A stretch of DNA of 38,853 bases from NCBI GenBank assembly GCA_009693505.1, contig SHXD01000025.1:1-38853 (forward strand), written 5' to 3'. Both the position numbers and the translations under genes were made by a program. The stretch comes from Limnohabitans sp. (GTDB lineage Bacteria; Pseudomonadota; Gammaproteobacteria; Burkholderiales; Burkholderiaceae_C). Positions 8,256 through 16,512 of the stretch are shown here, in pieces; position 1 is the stretch's first letter; every line of letters starts with the position of its first letter. The notes under the pieces were generated by a model. It worked only from the letters and a program-made list of their open reading frames with translations. It was not told the origin of the DNA and ran no database searches.

Positions 8256-9238
8256 AGCCTCAAGCGCTCGCCATCGCCGGACCTACCGCCAGTGGTAAGA
8301 CTGGCTTGGCATTGGCAATTGCTGCGTATCTTCAAGAACAGGGTGGCGCTGAGATCATCAGTGTTGACTCCGCCTTGGTTTTCAAAGGCATGGACATTGG
8401 CACCGCCAAACCCTCTGCCCAAGAATTGGCATCGGTGCCTCATCACCTGATCAATATCAGAGATCCGCTGAATGCCTACAGCGCAGCCGAATTTGCCCAC
8501 GACGCATTGGTCTGTATTTTAGATGTTCGCCGCCGCGGCAAAATGCCGATTTTGGTGGGTGGCACCATGCTGTATTTCAAAGCTTTGATGGAAGGCTTGA
8601 ACGACATGCCAGGAGCAGATGCAGTGATTCGCGCAGTCATTCAAACTGAATCCGAGAAATTGGGTTGGCCTGCCATGCATGCCTTGCTCAGCCAAGTTGA
8701 CCCCCTCACGGCCGCACGCTTAGCACCCGCCGACAGTCAACGCATTTCAAGAGCCCTAGAAGTTTTCAGAATTTCAGGCAAACCTTTGTCGAGTTTTCAT
8801 CAAATCAATTTAGCCCCCACTCAAGCTTCCACTTCAAAGCCATACAATTCAGCGGCATTGCAATGGGCCAATGTCCCCATCTTAAGCCTAGAACCCAAAG
8901 ACCGATCTTGGTTGCACAAAAGGATTGAGCAGCGCTTCGACGACATGCTGTCGCATGGATTTTTGGACGAAGTTAAAGTCTTGCGTGCCAGAGGTGACTT
9001 GACGCCAGATTTGCCCGCCATGAGGTGCGTTGGCTACAGGCAAGCTTGGGAGGCGCTAGACGGCACGCTGTCCATGTCTGAATTGCGAGATCGCGGTGTT
9101 TTTGCAACACGCCAATTGGCCAAACGACAAATCACTTGGCTCAGAAGCCTGCCGCAGCGAACGGTGCTTGAGGCCGAAGGTGAGGCCGTTTTGAATCAGG
9201 CTTTGCAATGGGTTGACCGAAACATGTCTGAGGCTTAA
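8252..9238 (+). CDS. miaA: tRNA dimethylallyltransferase
   Basis: MiaA, 328 residues, transfers dimethylallyl from DMAPP to N6 of A37 in tRNAs reading codons that begin with U. The P-loop GPTASGKT is at residues 10-17. It is followed by the substrate-binding segments [18 protein letters not shown] and [11 protein letters not shown], then [14 protein letters not shown] and a C-terminal [12 protein letters not shown] element, all diagnostic. ATG 8252 forms a four-base ATGA overlap with the efflux gene upstream. A longer frame from 8186 is only a read-back into that gene. The last four bases overlap convergent arfB, leaving no room for a shared terminator between them. Confidence 0.96.
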   Translation: MKPQALAIAGPTASGKTGLALAIAAYLQEQGGAEIISVDSALVFKGMDIGTAKPSAQELASVPHHLINIRDPLNAYSAAEFAHDALVCILDVRRRGKMPILVGGTMLYFKALMEGLNDMPGADAVIRAVIQTESEKLGWPAMHALLSQVDPLTAARLAPADSQRISRALEVFRISGKPLSSFHQINLAPTQASTSKPYNSAALQWANVPILSLEPKDRSWLHKRIEQRFDDMLSHGFLDEVKVLRARGDLTPDLPAMRCVGYRQAWEALDGTLSMSELRDRGVFATRQLAKRQITWLRSLPQRTVLEAEGEAVLNQALQWVDRNMSEA

Positions 9239-9642
9239 TCAGAGAAACTGGCCTTGCCCCGCAGGGCTTTGGTCTGGCCTCGCTTGACTTTGCTTTCTAT
9301 GCGCTTCACTTGAGAACTTCTGGTTGGCCGGGTGGGCTTGCGCGGCTTTTGCACCAAGGCAGCCAACTCCAGCAGGTCATGAAGCCGCAGCAAGGCCGCC
9401 ATCCGGTTCATGTCTTGGCTTCTGTGCTCTTGCGACTTAATGACCACGACGCCGCCCTTGGTAAGCCGATGGTCCCGAAGCGCCAGCACCCGCTCCTTCA
9501 GCTCGGGGGGCAAACTTGAAGCCCCTACATCAAAGCGCAGCTGAATGGCGCTCGAGACTTTGTTCACATTCTGCCCACCTGGGCCTTGTGATCGAACTGC
9601 CGTCAGCTCTACCTCATCTGTCGGAATGTGAAAAATTGTCAT
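9235..9642 (-). CDS. arfB: Alternative ribosome-rescue peptidyl-tRNA hydrolase ArfB
   Basis: A 135-residue release-factor-like protein that rescues stalled non-stop ribosomes independently of tmRNA. The catalytic GGQ loop lies in [13 protein letters not shown] at residues 18-30. The domain ends in a long basic tail ([19 protein letters not shown] and onward), the part known to enter the empty mRNA channel. There is no codon-recognition domain, which separates it from RF1 and RF2. It is a single gene, convergent with miaA (four-base overlap) and divergent from the 47-residue ORF at 9739. Confidence 0.94.
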   Translation of the reverse strand: MTIFHIPTDEVELTAVRSQGPGGQNVNKVSSAIQLRFDVGASSLPPELKERVLALRDHRLTKGGVVVIKSQEHRSQDMNRMAALLRLHDLLELAALVQKPRKPTRPTRSSQVKRIESKVKRGQTKALRGKASFSD

Positions 9643-9738
9643 GAGAAACCCTGAAAATGCACAGCGATCATGCGCTTTGTGTTGGGTATTGATTGTGCCT
9701 CGCTTAAACTGGGGACTTAACTACCTCAAGGTGTCACC

Positions 9739-9882
9739 ATGGCCAAAGGTCAACAAAAGTCCAACAAAGAGTCCAAAAAACCAAGGAAGGATACATCTCC
9801 TCCTAAAACCATCGCTGTGGACACAGAGCGTCCAATCCAAAAAACCACGACCATCATTCCACGCGGCAAGAAGCCCGTTTAA
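9739..9882 (+). CDS. Small basic 47-residue conserved-looking protein
   Basis: The ORF starts MAKGQQKSNKESKKPRKDTS and ends PRGKKPV, 47 residues in all, rich in Lys, Pro and Thr with no hydrophobic segment. A strong Shine-Dalgarno AAGGTG lies six bases before the ATG. The opening MAKGQ..SN.E.KKPKK resembles short uncharacterised proteins that I recall from many proteobacteria, so I regard it as a real gene; the family memory is unverified. The composition suggests nucleic-acid or ribosome association, but that is only inference. It lies between arfB (divergent) and the hypothetical gene at 9914, with 31 bases to the latter, so the two may be co-transcribed. Confidence 0.7.
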   Translation: MAKGQQKSNKESKKPRKDTSPPKTIAVDTERPIQKTTTIIPRGKKPV

Positions 9883-9913
9883 TTTGACCTCCCCTTAGAA
9901 ATTTTCAAAAACG

Positions 9914-10942
9914 ATGAGTGATTCAGCGCAAAGTCTTTGGCCCCATGCAGGCTATGCCCAACTGAAAACGGATGCGCGCGGTCACCTCACAGTCACCGAT
10001 GATTTCTTGAGGGTCTTGCTGCTTCGGCCAGAATTGGCGCCGATTGAAAGTTCATGCGCCCATGAGATTCAAATTCATGAGCGCCTGATCGAAAATCCTC
10101 GGCTCAATCTGCAAGCTCCCGATCTGGCACAGATACAAGACCCAGACGCCGCAGAAAATATGCGCGTTTGGCTGCGCTTTCGCGATCGCATTTTGGCAAA
10201 GCCCACTTTAGAAGCCAGCTACTGGGCCTTGTTTGAAGGCGCAGGCGTCGATGTGCCGCCCGTGTTGGTCAATCAAATTACACAAGTCTTGGTGCAACAT
10301 GTTTTGGGCAATGACTGCACGCCGCTTGAAGTACGGGCAGCAGAACTGCTTTTCAGAACTCAAAAAATATCGGTGCTCGATGACGGCTCGGTCATGTCGG
10401 CCGATTACGAAACCGTTGAGCGGCATGCGCTTGAAAGTGGCTTTGGCAGCGTGGGCGAGTTGCTCAAACAAGGCGGCATTCCCCTTAGAACGGTGGACCT
10501 TGATGTCATTCAAGAAAGCAATCAAGACACCTACTGGGATCGCAGTGAGCGCTTTGACATGGTGGCCTGCCTGAATTTAGGCCAAGACCTGATTTCAGCT
10601 TTTTGCCAAGTTTTGGAACGCTGGGTTCTTCACTTGACGGCTACAAAAGTAAGCATCCAAACAGCCCGTGAAATTGAAGACGCACATTGGGTATGGCATG
10701 TGGGTCTAGACGCCCAAGCCAGTGGCATGCTGAATGATTTGTACACAGGCAGTACCATTGACGAAGACAGCCAAAGAAGAATGCTGTGCTTGTTTGTGCT
10801 GAACTTTGAAAACCCCAGCGACATGCTAAGCGAAGTGTCGGGCAAGCCTGTTTATTTGGCCATGGCCATGGACACGCAGCAGCTTCTTAAAATCAAACCG
10901 CAAAATCTTCTCTTGAACTTACCCTTGGCCAGAAGATCTTAA
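9914..10942 (+). CDS. Conserved hypothetical protein, DUF6352-like
   Basis: A 342-residue soluble protein with no signal peptide, no membrane segments and no recognisable catalytic motif. The N-terminus (LWPHAGYAQLKTDARGHLTV, then DDFLRVLLLRPELAPIE..C..E..IHE) matches my memory of the Burkholderiales family DUF6352; the family number is from memory. It is mostly helical-looking and acidic. A central segment contains YWDRSERFDMVACL, and a C-terminal HWVWHVGLDAQASGMLNDLY segment is rich in aromatic residues. No function is known to me. It follows the 47-residue basic protein and precedes a 160-base gap that ends in the transporter operon. Confidence 0.75.
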   Translation: MSDSAQSLWPHAGYAQLKTDARGHLTVTDDFLRVLLLRPELAPIESSCAHEIQIHERLIENPRLNLQAPDLAQIQDPDAAENMRVWLRFRDRILAKPTLEASYWALFEGAGVDVPPVLVNQITQVLVQHVLGNDCTPLEVRAAELLFRTQKISVLDDGSVMSADYETVERHALESGFGSVGELLKQGGIPLRTVDLDVIQESNQDTYWDRSERFDMVACLNLGQDLISAFCQVLERWVLHLTATKVSIQTAREIEDAHWVWHVGLDAQASGMLNDLYTGSTIDEDSQRRMLCLFVLNFENPSDMLSEVSGKPVYLAMAMDTQQLLKIKPQNLLLNLPLARRS

Positions 10943-11060
10943 GCATCAATGCTCACGCATTGGGTCCAAAACAGAAGCAGGCTGACAAACACCTGATTTC
11001 AGACCAAACATTGGGTTCACCCTAATGCCATCATGCCAAAAAAGGCGTAACTTGAGCACC

Positions 11061-11080
11061 TTGAACAAAACCGTGTTCAA
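11061..11080. promoter_or_regulatory. Inverted repeat TTGAAC-N8-GTTCAA upstream of the transporter operon
   Basis: A perfect six-base inverted repeat, TTGAAC (11061-11066) and GTTCAA (11075-11080), ends 11 bases before the Shine-Dalgarno of the tctC-type gene. The 14-base half-site spacing could suit a dimeric regulator or a small hairpin in the leader. No regulator gene lies beside the operon. The rest of the 160-base gap (10943-11102) shows no promoter that I can defend. Confidence 0.3.
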
Positions 11081-11102
11081 CCCAACTTTTAAGGAGTTCG
11101 CC

Positions 11103-12086
11103 ATGTCTGTATTCCCCCGTCGTCGTTTGTTGGCCAGTGCTTTATTGGGACTGCTTAGCGTTGTCAGCGCATTGCCCGCCGCAGCGCAAAATTATCCGGC
11201 TCGCCCCATCACGCTCATCGTCCCTTGGGGCGCCGGCGGTGGCACCGACGCAACGGCTAGGATCATTGGTAGCCTGTTGGAAAAAGAATTAGGCCAGCCC
11301 GTGACAGTGGTGAATCGCACAGGTGGCAGTGGCGTCGTGGGACATGCAGCCATTGCATCAGCCCAGCCGGATGGTTATACCATTGGCTTGGCCACCGTTG
11401 AAATTGGCATGATGCATTGGCAAGGCCTCACCGAACTCACCAGCGCCTCTTACACGCCCATTGGGCTGGTCAATGCCGACCCAGCAGGCGTTCAAGTGCG
11501 TGCAGACTCACCCTATAAAACGGTGAATGAATTATTGGCCGCCATCAAAGCCAACCCTGGTAAATTCAAAGCATCCGGCACAGGGCAAGGGGGCATTTGG
11601 CATTTGGCCATTGCGGGTCTTTTGCGCGATCAAAAAATTGACCCTGCTGCATTGCCATGGGTGCCAAGTAATGGTGCAGCGCCAGGCTTACAAGACATGG
11701 TCGCCGGCGGTATTGAAGTGGCGCCAGTGTCACTGCCTGAAGCTCGCTCTTTGATTGATGCTGGCAAAGTTAAAAGCTTGGCCATCATGAACGACAAGCC
11801 CTCTTCCCTTTATCCCAATGTACCCACCTTGAAAGCAGCCCTTGGCAGTGACTGGACCATGGCTGCATGGCGCGGCATTGTGGCGCCAAAGGGCTTACCC
11901 GCCCCCATCCGCGATAAGTTGGCAGAGTCTGTTCGCAAAGTAGCTGCCAGCAAAGAGTACAACGAGTTCATGGCCAGTCGTGGCTTTGGCGTCATCTATG
12001 CGGGCCCCGATGACTTCGCCAAATTCATGGTGAAATCAAACTCAGAACTGGGCGCAACCATGAAAGCTGTTGGCCTGGTGAAGTAA
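11103..12086 (+). CDS. Tripartite tricarboxylate transporter receptor (TctC/Bug family)
   Basis: A 327-residue periplasmic solute-binding protein. The N-terminus has RRR followed by a hydrophobic stretch and SALPAAAQ, a clear signal-peptide cleavage region. The mature part opens with the Bug signature YPARPITLIVPWGAGGGTDA and continues with VVNRTGGSGVVG and an ANPGKFKASGTG segment. The chosen ATG has AAGGAG six bases upstream; a longer frame from 11025 would add 26 residues and ignore that site. It lies immediately upstream of tctB- and tctA-type genes, so it delivers the ligand to that permease. The ligand is probably a carboxylate, but TctC specificity cannot be read from sequence. Confidence 0.93.
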   Translation: MSVFPRRRLLASALLGLLSVVSALPAAAQNYPARPITLIVPWGAGGGTDATARIIGSLLEKELGQPVTVVNRTGGSGVVGHAAIASAQPDGYTIGLATVEIGMMHWQGLTELTSASYTPIGLVNADPAGVQVRADSPYKTVNELLAAIKANPGKFKASGTGQGGIWHLAIAGLLRDQKIDPAALPWVPSNGAAPGLQDMVAGGIEVAPVSLPEARSLIDAGKVKSLAIMNDKPSSLYPNVPTLKAALGSDWTMAAWRGIVAPKGLPAPIRDKLAESVRKVAASKEYNEFMASRGFGVIYAGPDDFAKFMVKSNSELGATMKAVGLVK

Positions 12087-12089
12087 GTC

Positions 12090-12563
12090 ATGAAGATTCA
12101 TGACGCGCTTTTTGGATTCTTCTTTTTGGCATTGGGCGCTTTGGTGCTCTTTGCCATCAGGGGGTTTCCCAATATTCCGGGTCAGCCTGTTGGCCCCGCC
12201 TTATTTCCAGGACTGATTGCCGTTGGCTTGTGCATCACTGGTGCCTTGATGGTCATCAAGGGCCTGCGCAGTCGTGAGCCAAGCGCGTGGTTTGCGTGGG
12301 AGGATTGGGTCCATTCGCCGCGCCACATCGTGGCACTTTGTGTCCTTTTGGCTAGCGTGGTGTTCTACATCGCTGCAGCCAACCATCTTGGCTTTTTGCC
12401 CACCGGTTTTTTAATTTTGGTGGCATTGTTCAAAGCGCTCAAGGTTCAATGGCGGCGTGCACTTCTGGTTGCCGGTATAGCCACACTGGTGGTTCATTTC
12501 GCTTTCTACAAACTGCTTCGAGTTCCTCTACCTTGGGGCATTCTCACACCTTGGGCGTGGTGA
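12090..12563 (+). CDS. Tripartite tricarboxylate transporter small membrane subunit (TctB)
   Basis: A 157-residue protein with four predicted hydrophobic segments. It opens MKIHDALFGFFFLALGALVL, followed by the FPNIPGQPVGPALFPGLIA region usual in TctB proteins. It forms the small permease subunit with TctA. Only three bases separate its ATG from the stop of the receptor gene, and the tctA-type gene follows after 49 bases, so the three form one operon in the order C-B-A. Confidence 0.9.
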   Translation: MKIHDALFGFFFLALGALVLFAIRGFPNIPGQPVGPALFPGLIAVGLCITGALMVIKGLRSREPSAWFAWEDWVHSPRHIVALCVLLASVVFYIAAANHLGFLPTGFLILVALFKALKVQWRRALLVAGIATLVVHFAFYKLLRVPLPWGILTPWAW

Positions 12564-12612
12564 GTTGTTCACATTGATTTTTCAGTCAGTTGCATGAAAT
12601 AGGAGTTTCTCT

Positions 12613-14112
12613 ATGTGGACAGCCATTGACCAAGCATTTTCGATGGTCTTCGATCCCTACACCTTGATGGTGATGGTGATTGCTGCACTCTATGGACTTT
12701 TTGTAGGTGCAGTGCCCGGCCTCACCGCCACCATGGCCACCGCTTTGCTGGTGCCTGTCACATTTTTCATGCCCCCAATCCCCGCCATTGCGGCCATGGT
12801 GACAGCCACGGCCATGGCCATTTTCTCTGGCGACATTCCCGGTTGCTTGTTGCGCATTCCAGGTACTCCAGCGTCTGCGGCATACACCGATGAAGCTTTT
12901 GCAATGACAAAAAAGGGGCAAGCCGAACTGGCTTTAGGTGCTGGCTTGGTTTTCTCTGCAGTGGGCGGTCTATTTGGCACTGTGGTATTGATCTTAGCGG
13001 CCCCTGCACTGGCAGACTTTGCCTTGAATTTCAGCTCATTCGAATACTTCTGGTTGGTCCTGTTAGGTTTAACTTGCGCTGTTTTCATCACGTCTAACCA
13101 ACCACTCAAAGGTGTCACCACACTGCTGCTTGGACTTTTGGTTGCGTGTGTTGGTCTTGGCAATCCAGCAGGCTTCCCTCGATTCACCTTTGGCAATGCA
13201 GAAATGACGGGCGGCATTGGCATGATTGCCATGATGATTGGCATGTTTGCCATTTCAGAAATTATTCGATACGTCGTCGATACCAGCCCACCCGCTGAAT
13301 TGGTTGTCGAAAAGGTTGGCAGCGTCATGGCGGGTCAATGGGCATTGGCGAAAAAATATCCTGTGCAAATTCTTCGTGGCAGTGTTTTGGGCACTGCTGT
13401 TGGCGCATTGCCAGGTGCAGGCGCAGACATTGCCGCTTGGATGTCTTACGCCATGAGTAAAAAATTCTCCAAAGAACCCGAAAAGTTTGGCACAGGCCAT
13501 GTGGAAGGCATTGTCGAATCAGGGGCCGCCAACAACAGCGCCTTGGCGGGCGCTTGGATTCCCGCCTTGGTGTTTGGTATTCCTGGCGACTCCATCACAG
13601 CCATTGTGATTGGGGTGCTTTACATGAAGAACATGAACCCTGGCCCCACGCTGTTCACCACCAATCCGCAAAATATTTACGCAGTATTTTTACTCTTTAT
13701 TTTGGCCAACATCATCATGATTCCCCTTGGCATTTTGTGCATCAAGGTTGCAAAACGCATTCTGCGAGTACCCAGAGAAATCCTGATGCCACTCATCTTG
13801 CTGTTCTGCATCGTAGGCACATTTGCCATCAACAACTCTATGTTTGAAGTAGGCATCATGCTGGTTGCCGGCATCTTGGCTTACATCTTAGAAGCCAATC
13901 GTTTTCCCATCGCACCGGCTATTTTGGGCGTGGTACTTGGCGGCATGTTGGAAGAAAACTTCATCACATCGATGATCAAATCGAACGGTGACTTGGGTGC
14001 CTTCTTTGCCCGTCCCATTGCGCTTGGCCTTGCCGTGCTGTGCTTTCTGGTTTGGTCATGGCCTTTGATTGCCAAGCTGTGGGCCAAACCCAGCCCTTCT
14101 CAAATGTCCTGA
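12613..14112 (+). CDS. Tripartite tricarboxylate transporter large permease (TctA)
   Basis: A 499-residue membrane protein with about 12 hydrophobic segments and the two TctA glycine-rich signatures: GAVPGLTATMATALLVPVTF near residue 34 and GALPGAGADIAAW near residue 265. It carries the solute across the inner membrane after handover from the periplasmic receptor, driven by the ion gradient. AGGAG lies before the ATG at the end of the 49-base tctB-tctA gap. The last 13 bases overlap the end of the convergent Ldh_2-family gene, so transcripts of the two would be antisense at their 3' ends. Confidence 0.94.
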   Translation: MWTAIDQAFSMVFDPYTLMVMVIAALYGLFVGAVPGLTATMATALLVPVTFFMPPIPAIAAMVTATAMAIFSGDIPGCLLRIPGTPASAAYTDEAFAMTKKGQAELALGAGLVFSAVGGLFGTVVLILAAPALADFALNFSSFEYFWLVLLGLTCAVFITSNQPLKGVTTLLLGLLVACVGLGNPAGFPRFTFGNAEMTGGIGMIAMMIGMFAISEIIRYVVDTSPPAELVVEKVGSVMAGQWALAKKYPVQILRGSVLGTAVGALPGAGADIAAWMSYAMSKKFSKEPEKFGTGHVEGIVESGAANNSALAGAWIPALVFGIPGDSITAIVIGVLYMKNMNPGPTLFTTNPQNIYAVFLLFILANIIMIPLGILCIKVAKRILRVPREILMPLILLFCIVGTFAINNSMFEVGIMLVAGILAYILEANRFPIAPAILGVVLGGMLEENFITSMIKSNGDLGAFFARPIALGLAVLCFLVWSWPLIAKLWAKPSPSQMS

Positions 14113-15146
14113 GGTGCTTGAAGCTTGAATTTGTTGGCCCATGGCAACAGCATGGGCATGATGCTTGGATAAAGCGCTAAACCATTTAAGAGGCTTTCGG
14201 CTTTATGTTGCAAGCCTCTTTCACCAGGCGTTCTGACTTGCTGATCAGGCTTGGCAGGCTTGGACTTGTGGCAATTGGCCACGACTTGGTCCATTTGCCT
14301 TTCATAGGCGATTCTGCCCCCAAATGCATTCGGATCCATGATCTGCAGAAAAACAGTGGCGCCCCACCCTTCAGCAGGATCAGCGCGGCCGTGGCCCGCC
14401 AAGCCGCCCGTGAAGGCTTCAACCATCAAACTTAAGCCATAGCCTTTGTGGCCCGAGTCCATGCCACCTAATGGCAGGATGGTGCCCTTGGGGTCCTGAA
14501 AGAGCACCGCTGGGTCGGTACTTGAATGGCCATGCCCATCCATGACCCAGGCTGCAGGAAGCGGCTTCTTCTCTGCATACAAACGGTTTGTCATGCCATT
14601 GGTAGTGGCTGAAGTAGACACATCCACCAAAATGGGTATGTGTGAAGTGGGCAAGCCATATGAGACAGGGTTGGGGGTAAAAACAGGCTCTAAGCCACCA
14701 AAGGGTGCCACACTTTTAGAGTTGGGATCTGAGCAATGCAACTGCATCAGCATGCCCTGATCGGTGGCGCGCTGGTGGTACGCCGCTAGGCATGCGATGT
14801 GATGACTGCGTCTGATCACGACCGTGCAGGTGCCCTGCAATTTGGCTCGATCGATGGCCACTTGGATGGCTTGCAAGACCAACCAAGGGCCAGGCAATCG
14901 ATTGCCATCCCATGTGAGGGCCGCAGGAAAGTCAGAAACGACGGCCGGCTCACCCTCAATGCGCATGCTGCCTTTTTCAATTTCTGCCAAGTAGGGCGCC
15001 AGCAAAGCAAGGCCATGGGTTGTATGGCCCAGCAAGTCACCCTCTACCAGTACTTCGGCCACAGACTTTGCCTTGTCAGCGGGCAGGCCCGCGGACTGCA
15101 ATAAGTTGACTGCAAATGAAATGAGCTCTGTTGTTTTGTATTTCAT
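14100..15146 (-). CDS. Ldh_2-family NAD(P)-dependent 2-hydroxyacid dehydrogenase
   Basis: A 348-residue member of the malate/L-lactate dehydrogenase family that is unrelated to Rossmann-fold MDH (YlbC/YjmC/ComC relatives). Typical features are DLLGHTTHGLALL near residue 37, the active-site region VVIRRSHHIACLAAYHQRA, APFGG and NPVSYGLPTSHIPILVDVS, and the C-terminal GGMDSGHKGYGLSLMVEAF. Family members oxidise or reduce 2-hydroxy acids such as malate, sulfolactate or ureidoglycolate; the substrate here is not determinable. It is convergent with, and overlaps, the transporter operon. By context it may process the imported acid, but the opposite orientation means a separate promoter. Confidence 0.9.
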   Translation of the reverse strand: MKYKTTELISFAVNLLQSAGLPADKAKSVAEVLVEGDLLGHTTHGLALLAPYLAEIEKGSMRIEGEPAVVSDFPAALTWDGNRLPGPWLVLQAIQVAIDRAKLQGTCTVVIRRSHHIACLAAYHQRATDQGMLMQLHCSDPNSKSVAPFGGLEPVFTPNPVSYGLPTSHIPILVDVSTSATTNGMTNRLYAEKKPLPAAWVMDGHGHSSTDPAVLFQDPKGTILPLGGMDSGHKGYGLSLMVEAFTGGLAGHGRADPAEGWGATVFLQIMDPNAFGGRIAYERQMDQVVANCHKSKPAKPDQQVRTPGERGLQHKAESLLNGLALYPSIMPMLLPWANKFKLQAPQDI

Positions 15147-15159
15147 AAAAGATCACATG

Positions 15160-15176
15160 TCGTTAACATACAACGA
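15160..15176. promoter_or_regulatory. Inverted repeat TCGTT-N7-AACGA between divergent genes
   Basis: The 50-base gap between the divergent Ldh_2 and SET genes contains TCGTT (15160-15164) and AACGA (15172-15176), a five-base inverted repeat around AACATAC. Its position in a shared promoter region would suit an operator of a dimeric regulator, for example GntR-like. This is weak evidence, because short repeats of this kind occur by chance. Confidence 0.25.
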
Positions 15177-15196
15177 TACCGCAAAGTGGAGCAGTG

Positions 15197-15619
15197 ATGG
15201 CCATCGATAAAGCAAGAATTTTAAAACACCTTCAAACAGAGGTGTACTGCAGGCTAGGCGTTTCACCCATTCACGGCATTGGCGTATTTGCCATCAGAGA
15301 CATCCCAAAGGAGGCTCATCCATTGGTTAGTTTGCTAAAAATCAAAGAGTTTTCGTTTTCCAAGAAAGAAATCAAAAAACTGCCGGCCAGCGTTCAAAAA
15401 GAGGTTCGAATGTTTTGCTACTACGACAAAGACGAACACCTCATTCCGTCCATTGGCCTTAACGCAATGAACATGGCTTTTTACATGAACCATTCTAAAA
15501 AGCCGAATATCGGATATTTAAAAAATAATGAGCTTGTGGCGCTCAGAAAAATTAAAGTGGGTGAAGAATTATTTTTTGACTACGACCTGGCTTTTGACGA
15601 AGAACATCACTTTGAATGA
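15197..15619 (+). CDS. Stand-alone SET-domain protein (putative lysine methyltransferase)
   Basis: A 140-residue protein made almost entirely of a SET domain: the opening loop VSPIHGIGVFAIRDI (residues 22-36), YMNHSKKPN (96-104) carrying the NHS motif for S-adenosylmethionine binding, and GEELFFDYD (122-130) with the catalytic Tyr. Family members transfer methyl groups to lysine side chains; the bacterial target is unknown. There is no post-SET cysteine cluster. GGAG six bases upstream supports ATG 15197 over GTG 15194. The coding sequence is visibly richer in A, T and lysine codons than its neighbours, hinting at transfer. It is convergent, 20 bases apart, with the GNAT-like gene. Confidence 0.85.
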   Translation: MAIDKARILKHLQTEVYCRLGVSPIHGIGVFAIRDIPKEAHPLVSLLKIKEFSFSKKEIKKLPASVQKEVRMFCYYDKDEHLIPSIGLNAMNMAFYMNHSKKPNIGYLKNNELVALRKIKVGEELFFDYDLAFDEEHHFE

Positions 15620-15639
15620 GGGCGCCTCATCCAATCACT

Positions 15640-16512
15640 TCATTTCGGCCTGTTGATCTGATTCCAAACATCGGGGCTGAAGTCGGTGTGCAAGGGTGAT
15701 TTGGTATCTAAGGCCAATGGGTGATTTTTATCGGTCATGGCCACAGCAAAGATAGGTTCAAAATGGGTCACAAATAAGGCTTTGTAACCATAGTCGTCAA
15801 CCGGCCCCAAGTTGTAACAATGGTAGCCATTCTTGGCCGCCCACTTTGAAGCCAATAGGCATGCAAAAATCCCGGGCGATCTGTTTTTATACAACGGGTT
15901 CCACTGACAAAAACTGCCATAAACTTGTTTTCGCTCAGGCAACAAGATAGAAACATCCGTGAGCACCAAGTCGCCTTCTTCAGAGAATGCACGAATAATT
16001 AACACATCCAAATTTTGAATGTAGTCCACAAAACCTGCCACTTCTTCTGGGTGAATATAGAAGGCATCAAAGTGCACTCCCCCCATTTCATAGACATCCT
16101 CGATGCTCAAAGCATGCCCAGGCACCACACTTTCAGTGACAGTCAAGCGTTTGCATAATTTTTCTAATTCCTTGAATTTCCGTTGCCGTCTGGGTTCGGT
16201 CCAGAAGCCCTCTGCAGCCACATCGACCAATCCGTATTTGTCATTGATAGGCACACCATAAGGGCTCTCAGGGGGTACCGCATAAACGATAAAAGGCTTG
16301 GCCGCCATTTGCAACATCTCTGGCGTGACATCGATGTAGGGGCACAAGGCATCCCATCTCGAGGTGTAGTACAAAATATCCTCGTGGTGACTTTCTACGC
16401 ACAAATTGTCTTGGTTCCAAGTTTGATAACCAACCCGCATATCGTCCACCTCTAAAGCCAAGCCGACATGGCATTCTTCAACGGCAAGCAGATTGCTTGG
16501 GCTATCGCTCAT
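15640..16512 (-). CDS. GNAT/FemAB-like protein of unknown function
   Basis: A 290-residue soluble protein that I cannot assign to a named family. The C-terminal half reads like the GNAT/FemAB or BioF2-like acyl- and aminoacyl-transferase fold: IRAFSEEGDLVLTDVSIL (173-190), then RSPGIFACLLASKWAAKNGY (211-230), YNLG (233-236) and YGYKALF (241-247), the usual order of the (S)PG..L..W..exx..G...D.G....YK pattern. The N-terminal 120 residues are unrecognised and contain aromatic and acidic patches. Its ATG lies within the last 11 bases of the cysteine-cluster gene upstream, so the two are translated together. Transferase activity is inference; arginyl-tRNA-protein transferase relatives share part of this pattern. 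Confidence 0.7.
   Translation of the reverse strand: MSDSPSNLLAVEECHVGLALEVDDMRVGYQTWNQDNLCVESHHEDILYYTSRWDALCPYIDVTPEMLQMAAKPFIVYAVPPESPYGVPINDKYGLVDVAAEGFWTEPRRQRKFKELEKLCKRLTVTESVVPGHALSIEDVYEMGGVHFDAFYIHPEEVAGFVDYIQNLDVLIIRAFSEEGDLVLTDVSILLPERKQVYGSFCQWNPLYKNRSPGIFACLLASKWAAKNGYHCYNLGPVDDYGYKALFVTHFEPIFAVAMTDKNHPLALDTKSPLHTDFSPDVWNQINRPK

Noticed and set aside
10950..10997. 15-codon ORF in the gap before the transporter operon
   Set aside because: No ribosome site and no features distinguish it from chance.
12690..13328. A 212-codon minus-strand ORF opposite the tctA-type gene
   Set aside because: It is a shadow of the permease; its low-complexity Ala/Pro/Lys make-up mirrors the membrane codons of the other strand.
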